DNA of 64,000 nucleotides from Firmicutes bacterium AM55-24TS (GTDB lineage: Bacteria > Bacillota > Clostridia > UBA1381), in contig QTVU01000001.1 of the NCBI GenBank assembly GCA_003460745.1, positions 1 to 64,000 on the forward strand, written 5' to 3'. The translations under genes were made by a program, and so were the position numbers. Below the pieces are notes generated by a model that ran no database searches, was not told where the DNA came from, and was given only the letters and a program-made list of their open reading frames with translations. Below are positions 40,247-48,371 of the stretch, piece by piece (within the stretch, counting starts at the first letter, position 1; each line of letters begins with the position of its first letter).

Positions 40247-40926
40247 ATGAAAGAAAATAACTTTATTTATGAATTTTATGAATGGTTAAAACGTTTTCTT
40301 GAATTGAATTGCAGAGATGTTGCCGAATTACACTTAAAGAAAAATAAAAGCACAATTAATATTATGCTGAAAAATGATATACTTTTTCAGAGATGTTGCC
40401 GAATTACACTTAAAGAAAAATAAAAGCACAATTAATATTATGCTGAAAAATGATATACTTTTTCAGTTTAGAAAAACACACGAAGTGTATTTAAAAAAAT
40501 AATAGCAAAACACTTTTAGATAAATTTAAAATCAGCTATTCAAAATCAACTACCAAAACTGATACTATACCGCTTAAAATTTTGATTCCTGATTTTGTTT
40601 TTATAAATGACAATGCTCAATTCTTATTAGAGTTATTTGATGATATATATTTAAAAAACAATCCCAACTCTTTTTCTTTTTGTAGCAAATGGAAACAATG
40701 TTGCGATAGCTTACAATGTGTTGAAACGGATGCGACACAAGCCTCGCTATGCCGTAGCAGAAAAAATATATTAAATGGTTTAATATTTAACGGTAAAAAC
40801 AGTGTTTTAGATGAAAACGGTAAAATTTCAGAAGAAAAAGTAAGAGAAAACGTATCCAAAACACCTACATTCCAAATTACAAAGTTAAATTTGCCAACAA
40901 CTTCCGAACAAATAACATTATTATAA
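40247..40926 (+). pseudogene. Decayed HTH-containing gene with 76-bp duplication and frameshift
   Basis: ATG 40247 has GAGGAAG upstream. It reads MKENNFIYEFYEWLKRFLEL, then CRDVAELHLKKNKSTINIML, an HTH-like segment. A perfect 76-bp tandem duplication (40312-40387, 40388-40463) shifts the frame, and translation stops at 40423. A second shift in the A7 run at 40493-40499 separates this part from an open frame running from about 40495 to 40926 (KILIPDFVFINDNAQFLLEL ... TTSEQITLL) that has no start of its own. Undoing both lesions gives one protein of about 200 residues. The family is unknown. A 12-codon ORF with AAGGAGTGATAAC before it precedes the gene at 40212-40250. Confidence 0.75.
40312..40463. 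repeat. Perfect 76-bp tandem duplication
   Basis: 40312-40387 equals 40388-40463, bounded by a CAG microhomology (40312-40314, 40388-40390, 40464-40466). The length is not divisible by three. Complete identity points to a recent event, or a collapse/expansion error in assembly. Confidence 0.95.
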
Positions 40927-40942
40927 GCGGAGAAAAACACAA

Positions 40943-41845
40943 ATGAGATTTATTGTACTTGATATTGAAACAGCCAATTATAGTCCTGAAAGTATATGCC
41001 AAATAGGAATTGTAGTATTAGATGACTTTAAAATAACACAAAAAATTGAATATTTAATTAAGCCAACTCCAAATGTTTTTGTTGAGAAATTTTCAAATCT
41101 TCACGGAATTACTTCCGAGATGGTTGAAGATGCTCCGACATTTGACGTGGTATGGGATAAAATCAAACATTTATTTAACCGTTTTAATCTTTGTTTTGCT
41201 CATAATGCTCCATTTGATTTCGGGCATATAAAATCTACATTGCAGTATTACGGTTATAACACAGACGAAATTCCATTTCCGGTGTTTTGTACCTTACAGT
41301 ATGCCAGATACAGTGATTTGCCTTTAGAGCATCACACCTTGGAATGTTTGTGTGATTATTTTTCCATCGAAAACAAAAACGCTCATTCAGCCTTGAGTGA
41401 TGCTGTTGCAACATCAGAGGTTTTGTTATCTCTGATAGATTTCAATAATGATGATATAGCTACATTGGTTGGAAAATCCTACAAATATTCTTTTAACGAT
41501 TGCGTATCAACCAAAGATTCAAAGAAAACACATAGCACTAAGCATGTCAGTCAAAAAGATATAGTATCGACAAATACTGAATTTAACAAAAATCATCCAT
41601 TATATAATAAAACAATAGTTATAACAGGACAACTAAATTGTATGACACGCTCTGAGGCATATTTACATATAAAAAATGTCGGTGGACTTTGTGCCGATAA
41701 TATTACGAAATCTACAAATTTTTTAGTAACTAATAGTACAGTTATGACCGGAAAAATGAAAAAAGCCTTAGATTATCAAGAAAAAGGGATTGATATTTCG
41801 ATCATAACAGAAGATGAACTTTACACGCTTTTGGCATCAAAATAA
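40943..41845 (+). CDS. DnaQ-like 3'-5' exonuclease fused to a BRCT domain
   Basis: 300 residues. The DEDDh exonuclease spans about 1-165: FIVLDIETANYSPESICQIG (Exo I), FNLCFAHNAPFDFGHIKSTL (Exo II) and NAHSALSDAVATSEVLLSLI (Exo III with His). A Ser/Lys-rich linker (about 185-215) joins a BRCT domain (about 218-298): LYNKTIVITGQLNCMTRSEA, HIKNVGGLCADNITKSTNFL, VTN. This arrangement also exists in bacterial chromosomal proteins. A role in phage recombination, repair or defence is possible. It sits between the decayed gene and the recombinase, with GCGGAGAAAAACACAA before the ATG. Confidence 0.88.
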   Translation: MRFIVLDIETANYSPESICQIGIVVLDDFKITQKIEYLIKPTPNVFVEKFSNLHGITSEMVEDAPTFDVVWDKIKHLFNRFNLCFAHNAPFDFGHIKSTLQYYGYNTDEIPFPVFCTLQYARYSDLPLEHHTLECLCDYFSIENKNAHSALSDAVATSEVLLSLIDFNNDDIATLVGKSYKYSFNDCVSTKDSKKTHSTKHVSQKDIVSTNTEFNKNHPLYNKTIVITGQLNCMTRSEAYLHIKNVGGLCADNITKSTNFLVTNSTVMTGKMKKALDYQEKGIDISIITEDELYTLLASK

Positions 41846-41882
41846 TTGATTAAAAACAAGTTTGAAAGGAGTTTTTCAATAT

Positions 41883-43307
41883 ATGAAGGTCGGAATATAT
41901 TCAAGAGTTTCTACCCAAGAGCAAGCACGAGAGGGTTATTCGATCGGTGAGCAAGTAGAACGTCTAAAAAATTATTGTGCTGCTAAAGGTTGGATTTTAT
42001 ATAAAACATATACTGACGCAGGCTTTTCCGGTGCAAATACTGACCGCCCCGGAATGCAACAATTAATATCAGATGTTGCTGACGGTAAAATAGATATGGT
42101 ATTAGTCTATAAATTAGACCGCCTAAGTCGTTCACAAAAAGATACATTATACCTGATTGAAGATGTTTTCATAAAAAACAATGTCAATTTTGCATCTATA
42201 ACAGAAAATTTTGATACATCAACACCCTTCGGACGTGCTATGATTGGTATATTATCAGTATTTGCACAGTTGGAGCGTGAGCAATTCAGAGAACGTTCCA
42301 TAATGGGAAAAGATGCAAGAGCAAAGGAAGGACTACATCACGGAGGCGGAGCACCAACAGGGTATGATTATATTGACGGTCAACTTATAATAAACAAAGA
42401 AGAAGCCGAATTGATAAAGGAAGCATATCGTCTATTTTTGGAAGATGATATGACTATGATGGGAATAGCGGCTAAATTATCAGTATTTTCAGAGAAATTC
42501 AAGTATGATCACCGAATCAGAAAAATGTTGACAAATCCTCTTTATGCCGGATGGACACATTGCCGTGACGAGCTGTACAAGGGGCAACACGAAGCAATTA
42601 TATCTCAAGAAGTATTTGATAAGGTACAGACCAAATTGAAAATAAGAGCCGAAAATAATCCCCATTATCGTAATGCATTTAACAGAACATCTTTGCTCGC
42701 AGGTATTCTATGGTGCAAAAAATGCGGTGCAAGATATTTTAAAAGAGTTCGCCGATACGAAAAGGGCAGCAAAGTATATTATTATAATAAATATCAATGT
42801 TATAGTCGTAGTTCATATAAAAATATGGTCCGAGATAAAAGTTGTAAAAATAAAATATGGACTATGGACGTATTGGATAAAGCAGTAATTGATGAAATAA
42901 AAGCATTAGTGGCAAATCCAGCCGAAGTTGATAATATTATTAAACTAAACCAATCAAACAATAACATCACAGAAAAAAAAGAATTCTATAAAAAAAGAAT
43001 CAAAGAAATAGAAAAACAAATGAATAAGCTAACTGATTTGTATAGCATAGACGGAATTGATATTGACTTTGTGGCAAAAAAAATCACTGCACTAAATACC
43101 GACAAAAAACGTATAGAAACAGAAATGAATGCGATTAACGAGCACAAACCATTAATTTCAGCTGAAGATGCAAAGAAAAGATTATCCGGTATATCCAACA
43201 TCTTAGACAACGGAGAATTTACGGAAAAAGTTAAAGTTATAACATCATTAATCAACAGAATTGAAGTAGATGATGATGATATTTATATCTATTGGAACTT
43301 CGTCTGA
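41883..43307 (+). CDS. int: Large serine recombinase (phage integrase)
   Basis: Start ATG 41883 (MKVGIYSRVSTQEQAREGYS) with GAAAGGAGTTTTTCAAT upstream. 474 residues. The N-terminal resolvase domain has the catalytic Ser in YSRVSTQEQ and VLVYKLDRLSRSQKDTLYLI. The recombinase domain has GGGAPTGYDYIDGQLIINKE and PLYAGWTHCRDELYKGQHEA. A zinc ribbon follows (GILWCKKCGARYFKRVRRYE), then a coiled-coil end. It would cut at a 2-bp crossover within the GTATT core and integrate the phage without host factors. It ends 42 bp from attR. Excision would need a directionality factor, and I see no certain candidate. Confidence 0.95.
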   Translation: MKVGIYSRVSTQEQAREGYSIGEQVERLKNYCAAKGWILYKTYTDAGFSGANTDRPGMQQLISDVADGKIDMVLVYKLDRLSRSQKDTLYLIEDVFIKNNVNFASITENFDTSTPFGRAMIGILSVFAQLEREQFRERSIMGKDARAKEGLHHGGGAPTGYDYIDGQLIINKEEAELIKEAYRLFLEDDMTMMGIAAKLSVFSEKFKYDHRIRKMLTNPLYAGWTHCRDELYKGQHEAIISQEVFDKVQTKLKIRAENNPHYRNAFNRTSLLAGILWCKKCGARYFKRVRRYEKGSKVYYYNKYQCYSRSSYKNMVRDKSCKNKIWTMDVLDKAVIDEIKALVANPAEVDNIIKLNQSNNNITEKKEFYKKRIKEIEKQMNKLTDLYSIDGIDIDFVAKKITALNTDKKRIETEMNAINEHKPLISAEDAKKRLSGISNILDNGEFTEKVKVITSLINRIEVDDDDIYIYWNFV

Positions 43308-43332
43308 TTTTTATTTTACCCATTTCGGCACA

Positions 43333-43662
43333 TCATTCAACCTCGGTTAATACTGCTAAGGTAACTTTAAAGAAATACTTCAAATCAACCGAATAAAAAC
43401 CTCTGTTAAACGGCACAGCCTCAATATCCGTAAACACCCAAATCACTTCGGCTTTTGTGCATTTAACGTTTATTGCTCTGTCAACAATATCCTGACCGCA
43501 CGAAGTCAAGTACACGCGTACATTTTCCAAGCAGTCTTTATCCCTGCAACTGTCATATATCTTATCAGTATGTACACACACTGCTTCACGGAAATTTGTA
43601 TCACAAGGATATTTTCTTTCTCTTCCGCAGTCATTACAGCAATTTCTGTTACAATCAGCCAT
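43333..43662 (-). CDS. N-terminal half of the host gene split by the prophage
   Basis: ATG 43662 with AGAAAGGAATGATAATA upstream. 104 host-derived residues to the att core, then five phage-encoded residues (LTEVE) and a stop. Cys-rich start (MADCNRNCCNDCGRERKYPC), then VHTDKIYDSCRDKDC, YLTSCGQDIVDRAINVK, AEVIWVFTDIEAVPFNRGFY and YFFKVTLAV. The frame across the core continues exactly into the half at 5784-5506. As it stands it makes a truncated protein lacking the second domain. No biochemical function is known to me. Cys-rich proteins of this type in Clostridia are plausible spore-surface components, but nothing in the window tests that. Confidence 0.85.
   Translation of the reverse strand: MADCNRNCCNDCGRERKYPCDTNFREAVCVHTDKIYDSCRDKDCLENVRVYLTSCGQDIVDRAINVKCTKAEVIWVFTDIEAVPFNRGFYSVDLKYFFKVTLAVLTEVE
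43349..43353. other. attR core (AATAC / GTATT)
   Basis: Identical to the attL core at 5780-5784. Joining the phage sides of both junctions gives TCGGT-ATTA-ACCGA, a dyad around the core as expected for a serine-integrase attP. Confidence 0.8.
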
Positions 43663-43838
43663 TTATTATCATTCCTTTCTATGTTTTTGGGGTTTTCCCT
43701 TGGTATAGAATATGAAACTCACCGAAAAGTGTTACTTTTACCGATTATTTTAAATTAAAGTCTGAAAATTGCAAACATTTATATTTGGATTATGATATAA
43801 TATGAAAAGTTTAGAAGTATCACGAAAGGAATTAAAGC

Positions 43839-46157
43839 ATGAACAAAATCACAGTAACCACAAACAAAAAAGCGTCTATGTCCGATTTTTACGGTATATT
43901 TTTTGAAGACATAAACCATGCCGCCGACGGCGGACTTTACGGTGAAATGATACGCAACCGAGCGTTTGAATTTTCACCTATGGACAATCCGTCATATCAG
44001 GCGTTGACGGCTTGGAAACGTATTGAAGAGGGCGGTGCGTCAGTATCGTCATTTGTATCAAACAAATCACCGTTTTCAAAGCGAAATCCGAATTATCTTA
44101 TTCTTGAAATTAACAAAACAGGCACAAGAGCCGGCATAAAAAATCTTGGCTACAACAGCGGTATTGCGGTAGAAGAAAATGAAAGCTACAATTTTTCATG
44201 CTACGCAAAAAGTGACAAGCCTTGTGAAATAACAGTTTCAATAGACAACGCATACGGTGAAGTCATTACAGAAAAGTCGCTTAACATCACGTCAAACGAA
44301 TGGACGGAATATTCATTTACATTAACATCACCTGTTGACGATTTTTCGGCAGTGCTTGCAGTCACATCAAAGCAAGAATGTAAATTCTGTCTTGATTTTG
44401 TATCATTATTCCCCGTTAAAACCTACAAAAACCGCAAAAACGGTATGAGAAACGACATAGCCGAAATGCTTGCGGACTTAAAGCCTAAATTTATGCGTTT
44501 TCCGGGCGGTTGTCTTATCCACGACGGCACACTTAATTCCGACGACAGAAACTCAATGTACCGTTGGAAAAATACAATCGGTGCTGTAACCGACAGACCG
44601 TCACGACGTAACAACTGGCGATACAATCAATCGTTGGGACTCGGATATTTTGAATACTTCCAATTCTGTGAGGACATCGGTGCAAAGCCTCTGCCTGTAC
44701 TTCCTGCCGGATATAATCCGCACATGGAGCAAGCCGTTCCGCTTGACGAAATGCAGGAATGGATTGATGACGCACTTGACCTTATCGAATTTGCCAACGG
44801 CACTGCCGACACGAAGTGGGGCAAAATAAGATGTGATATGGGACACGCTGAGCCGTTCAACCTTGAATATCTTGCAATCGGCAACGAAGAAGTCGGTCAA
44901 GGCTTTTGGGACAGATATGACCTTTTCCACAAAGCTATAAAAGAGAAATATCCGCAAATAAAAATAATCAACTCTGCCGGACCGTTCCCGCAAGGCGGCG
45001 AATTCGAACGCGGTTGGAACAACGCAAAAAAGAACGGCTCTGACCTTGTAGACGAACATTATTACACATCACCCGAATGGATGCTTGCCAACTGCCACCG
45101 TTACGACAATATGCCGTCAGACGGTCCGAAAGTATTCTTAGGCGAATACGCGTCATGGGGCAACACATATTACAACGCACTTATCGAGGCGGCATATATG
45201 ACAGGACTTGAAAACAACGCACACGCAATCGGTCTTGTATGCTATGCGCCACTGCTATGCAATGTCGACTACATAAACTGGCAACCCGATATGATTTGGT
45301 TTGACAATCACAGAGTATACGGCAGTGCGAATTACTATGTACAAAAAATGTTTATGAACTGCACAGGTAACAACCTACTTGATGTAAAGCATGACGGTTT
45401 TGACAAGCCTATCACTCTTGGCAGTAACAAAATCAGCGGTAATATTGAGATTGAAGCTGACAGATGCAGTGCGGAATTTTACGATATTAAAATCACCGAC
45501 ATCACAACAGACAATGTAAAAACATACGACAATCTATCATTCAACAACGGCGGTAAAGCCGTTATAGACAGCATAGACTCAAATCATTACAAAGTCGAAT
45601 TTACCGCCAAACGTACTGCAGGTGACAAAGGTTTCCGCCTGTTCTTCGGCAAGTCGGACGATAAAAACTTAATTCAATGGTTTATCGGCGGTTGGCAAAA
45701 TCAAGACACAGAAGTCAACGCACAAGTAAACGGACGCGGTTCGTGCCTTGACCACAACATTTTCTCCGTAATGACAGGACAGGAATACAAACTTTGCCTT
45801 GAAGTCAACGGCAGAAATATTACTACATATATAAATGGCAAAACCGCAAACACTGCAATCGACAAACAGCCTGTTATGGAGGAATTATACTACACCGCAA
45901 GCAGTGACGATAACAACATTTATATTAAAGCGGTCAATGTGCGTGACACCGAAATAACATCTGAAATATGCGTTGAAGGCGTAAACGGCATTAACGCAAA
46001 CGTAACGGAGCTTTCCGGCAATTCGCTTGATGATATAAACGATTTCGATAATCCGAAAAAGGTATCGCCGAAAACATCGGCTTTAACCGCCGTATCAAAT
46101 ACATTTGAATACACATTCCCGCCGAAAAGTGTTACAATATTTACTATACAGAAATAA
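43839..46157 (+). CDS. GH51 alpha-L-arabinofuranosidase, cytoplasmic
   Basis: 772 residues with no signal peptide. Residues about 15-60 hold DFYGIFFEDINHAADGGLYG, the GH51 opening. A carbohydrate-binding-like insert (about 75-190) is followed by the barrel, with acid/base Glu in EYLAIGNEEVGQGFWDRY and nucleophile Glu in KVFLGEYASWGNTYY. LKPKFMRFPGGCLIHDG is a further family mark. A C-terminal beta-jelly-roll segment (about 570-690) may bind sugar. It would release L-arabinose from arabino-oligosaccharides inside the cell. The surface homologue at 60898-63999 shares the catalytic blocks. It has its own terminator and starts 176 bp from the interrupted gene on the other strand. Confidence 0.92.
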   Translation: MNKITVTTNKKASMSDFYGIFFEDINHAADGGLYGEMIRNRAFEFSPMDNPSYQALTAWKRIEEGGASVSSFVSNKSPFSKRNPNYLILEINKTGTRAGIKNLGYNSGIAVEENESYNFSCYAKSDKPCEITVSIDNAYGEVITEKSLNITSNEWTEYSFTLTSPVDDFSAVLAVTSKQECKFCLDFVSLFPVKTYKNRKNGMRNDIAEMLADLKPKFMRFPGGCLIHDGTLNSDDRNSMYRWKNTIGAVTDRPSRRNNWRYNQSLGLGYFEYFQFCEDIGAKPLPVLPAGYNPHMEQAVPLDEMQEWIDDALDLIEFANGTADTKWGKIRCDMGHAEPFNLEYLAIGNEEVGQGFWDRYDLFHKAIKEKYPQIKIINSAGPFPQGGEFERGWNNAKKNGSDLVDEHYYTSPEWMLANCHRYDNMPSDGPKVFLGEYASWGNTYYNALIEAAYMTGLENNAHAIGLVCYAPLLCNVDYINWQPDMIWFDNHRVYGSANYYVQKMFMNCTGNNLLDVKHDGFDKPITLGSNKISGNIEIEADRCSAEFYDIKITDITTDNVKTYDNLSFNNGGKAVIDSIDSNHYKVEFTAKRTAGDKGFRLFFGKSDDKNLIQWFIGGWQNQDTEVNAQVNGRGSCLDHNIFSVMTGQEYKLCLEVNGRNITTYINGKTANTAIDKQPVMEELYYTASSDDNNIYIKAVNVRDTEITSEICVEGVNGINANVTELSGNSLDDINDFDNPKKVSPKTSALTAVSNTFEYTFPPKSVTIFTIQK

Positions 46158-46164
46158 AACCATT

Positions 46165-46195
46165 AGACGACTGATAAAACAGTCGTCTTTTTTTG
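46165..46195 (+). terminator. Terminator after the GH51 gene
   Basis: AGACGACTG / CAGTCGTCT, 9-bp stem with a 6-base loop and a run of seven Ts. Confidence 0.92.
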
Positions 46196-46245
46196 TAATC
46201 AAACCCCAAAAAGCAGAATAAATATAAACAAAAGGGGGTATCCGT

Positions 46246-48333
46246 ATGGAAAGCTTTGAAACTGCTGCACCGATAATAGTTCTTGTCTGTTCACTTACCG
46301 CACTGTTATTTTCATTCATCAAATTTTACTCCGTAAAGCGAAAAAGCGAAGGTACGGATATGATGAAAAGCATCAGCGTCAAAATACGCAAAGGTGCAAT
46401 GGCATATCTTAAACGGCAATACAAAACAGTCGGCATATTTTTTGCGATTATGTTTTTCATTTTGACCGTACTTGCGGCGAAAAGATTTTTAAGTCCGTTT
46501 GTGCCGTTTGCATTTTTGACAGGCGGATTTTTTTCGGGATTATCGGGATATGTCGGAATGAATATCGCCACATATGCCAACACACGCACCGCGAACGGTG
46601 TTCGTGACGGACTTAACAAGGGTTTAAAAATCGCGTTTGCATCAGGCTCTGTTATGGGGCTTACCGTTGTCGGTTTGGGACTTTTCGATATAAGCGTGTG
46701 GTTTATTCTTTTGAAATTTGTGTTTAAACTAAGCATAAATGAAGTTATGACTGCTATGCTCACATTCGGTATGGGTGCAAGTTCAATGGCACTGTTTGCA
46801 CGTGTGGGTGGCGGAATATTCACAAAAGCGGCTGATGTCGGAGCAGATTTAGTCGGTAAAGTCGAAGTCGGTATACCTGAGGACGATCCGCGTAATCCTG
46901 CCTGCATTGCCGATAATGTCGGCGACAATGTCGGTGACGTTGCAGGAATGGGTGCTGATTTGTATGAATCGTATGTCGGCTCGATTATTTCGTGCGGAGC
47001 GCTTGCGTCGGCGGCAGGACTTGGCTTTAACGGTGTACTTGTGCCGATGCTTATCGCCGCAATCGGCATAATTGCGTCTATTATCGGCACATTTTTCGTT
47101 TCGACAAAGGAAGGTGCAACGCAAAAATCGCTTTTAGGCTCATTAAGACGCGGTACATACATTGCGTCAATCCTGTCGGCAGTCGGCTCGGCATTTCTTA
47201 TTTTCACATTACTTCCCGACAATTCAAATGTAATTTGGGCGGTTATTTCGGGACTTATCGCAGGCGTGATGATAGGATATTTCACAGAGTATTACACGTC
47301 AGACTCTTACAAGCCTACAAAAAACCTTGCAAAATCTTCAAATACAGGCTCGGCGACAATCATAATAGACGGTATCGCACTGGGAATGTCGTCAACGGCG
47401 ATACCTGTTATTATAATCGGAATTTCGGTAATTATAAGCTACTTTACCGCAGGAGGTATGGCAAGCTTTGAGGACGGACTTTACGGAGTTGGTTTGTCGG
47501 CAGTCGGTATGCTTTCAACGCTCGGCATAACGCTCGCGACAGACGCATACGGTCCTGTTGCCGACAACGCAGGAGGTATTGCGGAGATGTCGGGACTTCC
47601 CGATATAGTGCGTGAAAGAACGGACGCACTCGATTCACTCGGCAACACGACCGCCGCAACAGGCAAAGGTTTTGCAATAGGCTCGGCGGCACTGACCGCG
47701 CTTGCACTGATAGTTTCATACACCGATAAAATAACCGAAATGGGAATTGAACTTAATCTTTCCGTCACTAATCCGGCGGTGCTTATAGGCTTGTTTTCAG
47801 GGGCAATGCTGCCGTTTCTGTTCAGTGCAATGACTATGAGAGCCGTCGGACGTGCGGCACAAAAAATTGTTGTTGAAGTAAGACGACAGTTTAAGGAGAT
47901 AAAAGGATTGATTGACGGAAAAGCAGAGGCTGATTATGAAACGTGCGTTGACATATGCACAAAATCTTCGCTGAAAGAGATGATTTTCCCCGCCGCACTC
48001 GGAATACTTGCACCGATAATTGTCGGATTGGTGCTTGGGTGCAACGGTGTTGTCGGTATGCTTGCAGGTGCTTTAATATCCGGTTTTGCACTTGCTGTAA
48101 TGATGGCTAATTCAGGCGGTGCTTGGGATAATGCGAAAAAATATATCGAGGCAGGTAATTTCGGCGGTAAAGGCAGCGAAAATCATAAAGCCGCCGTTGT
48201 CGGCGATACGGTCGGTGATCCGTTTAAGGATACATCAGGCCCGTCCGTTAATATACTTATTAAACTTCTGTCTATGGTTTCAATCGTTTTCGCCGCACTT
48301 ATCGCCACATACGGTGGTATGGGGTTGTTTTAG
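46246..48333 (+). CDS. hppA: Membrane-bound ion-pumping pyrophosphatase, K+-dependent type
   Basis: 695 residues with about 16 membrane helices. The PPi-binding loops are intact: KAADVGADLVGKVEVGIPED, DDPRNPACIADNVGDNVGDV, and the C-terminal GDTVGDPFKDTSGPSVNILI. The motif GNTTAATGKGFAIG has Ala where K+-independent enzymes carry Lys, which places it in the K+-dependent subfamily (Na+ or H+ pump). It couples PPi hydrolysis to ion export. AAAGGGGGTATCCGT precedes the ATG. Neighbouring genes show no functional link. Confidence 0.95.
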   Translation: MESFETAAPIIVLVCSLTALLFSFIKFYSVKRKSEGTDMMKSISVKIRKGAMAYLKRQYKTVGIFFAIMFFILTVLAAKRFLSPFVPFAFLTGGFFSGLSGYVGMNIATYANTRTANGVRDGLNKGLKIAFASGSVMGLTVVGLGLFDISVWFILLKFVFKLSINEVMTAMLTFGMGASSMALFARVGGGIFTKAADVGADLVGKVEVGIPEDDPRNPACIADNVGDNVGDVAGMGADLYESYVGSIISCGALASAAGLGFNGVLVPMLIAAIGIIASIIGTFFVSTKEGATQKSLLGSLRRGTYIASILSAVGSAFLIFTLLPDNSNVIWAVISGLIAGVMIGYFTEYYTSDSYKPTKNLAKSSNTGSATIIIDGIALGMSSTAIPVIIIGISVIISYFTAGGMASFEDGLYGVGLSAVGMLSTLGITLATDAYGPVADNAGGIAEMSGLPDIVRERTDALDSLGNTTAATGKGFAIGSAALTALALIVSYTDKITEMGIELNLSVTNPAVLIGLFSGAMLPFLFSAMTMRAVGRAAQKIVVEVRRQFKEIKGLIDGKAEADYETCVDICTKSSLKEMIFPAALGILAPIIVGLVLGCNGVVGMLAGALISGFALAVMMANSGGAWDNAKKYIEAGNFGGKGSENHKAAVVGDTVGDPFKDTSGPSVNILIKLLSMVSIVFAALIATYGGMGLF

Positions 48334-48339
48334 GCATAC

Positions 48340-48366
48340 AAAAAGGCGGTTTTGCACCGCCTTTTT
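48340..48366. terminator. Bidirectional terminator between hppA and the LRR gene
   Basis: AAAAAGGCGGT / ACCGCCTTTTT with a five-base loop. The two genes converge on it. Confidence 0.92.
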
Positions 48367-48371
48367 AAGTA

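Larger units (their letters stand above)
5780..43353. mobile_element. Complete prophage, about 37.6 kb, PBSX-like contractile-tailed
   Basis: Bounded by the GTATT cores within one host gene. All expected modules are present: integration (large serine recombinase), immunity switch with four operators, replication (SSB, DnaD-like organiser, DnaB, split clamp), packaging, HK97-type head, contractile tail with sheath, tube, tape measure and baseplate, and lysis with amidase and holin. The structural order resembles the Bacillus xkd/PBSX region. Structural genes are intact. Visible lesions are a decayed ORF at 40.25-40.93 kb and the split clamp. It therefore looks potentially inducible. Confidence 0.95.

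Noticed and set aside
40212..40250. 12-codon ORF with strong Shine-Dalgarno (MPFNNYRGSVEK) as a signalling peptide
   Set aside because: No export signal or peptide family resemblance. It overlaps the following start and most likely only couples translation to the decayed gene.
46326..47285. 319-residue minus-strand ORF over hppA
   Set aside because: Shadow frame: the plus strand encodes a complete HppA with all active-site motifs.
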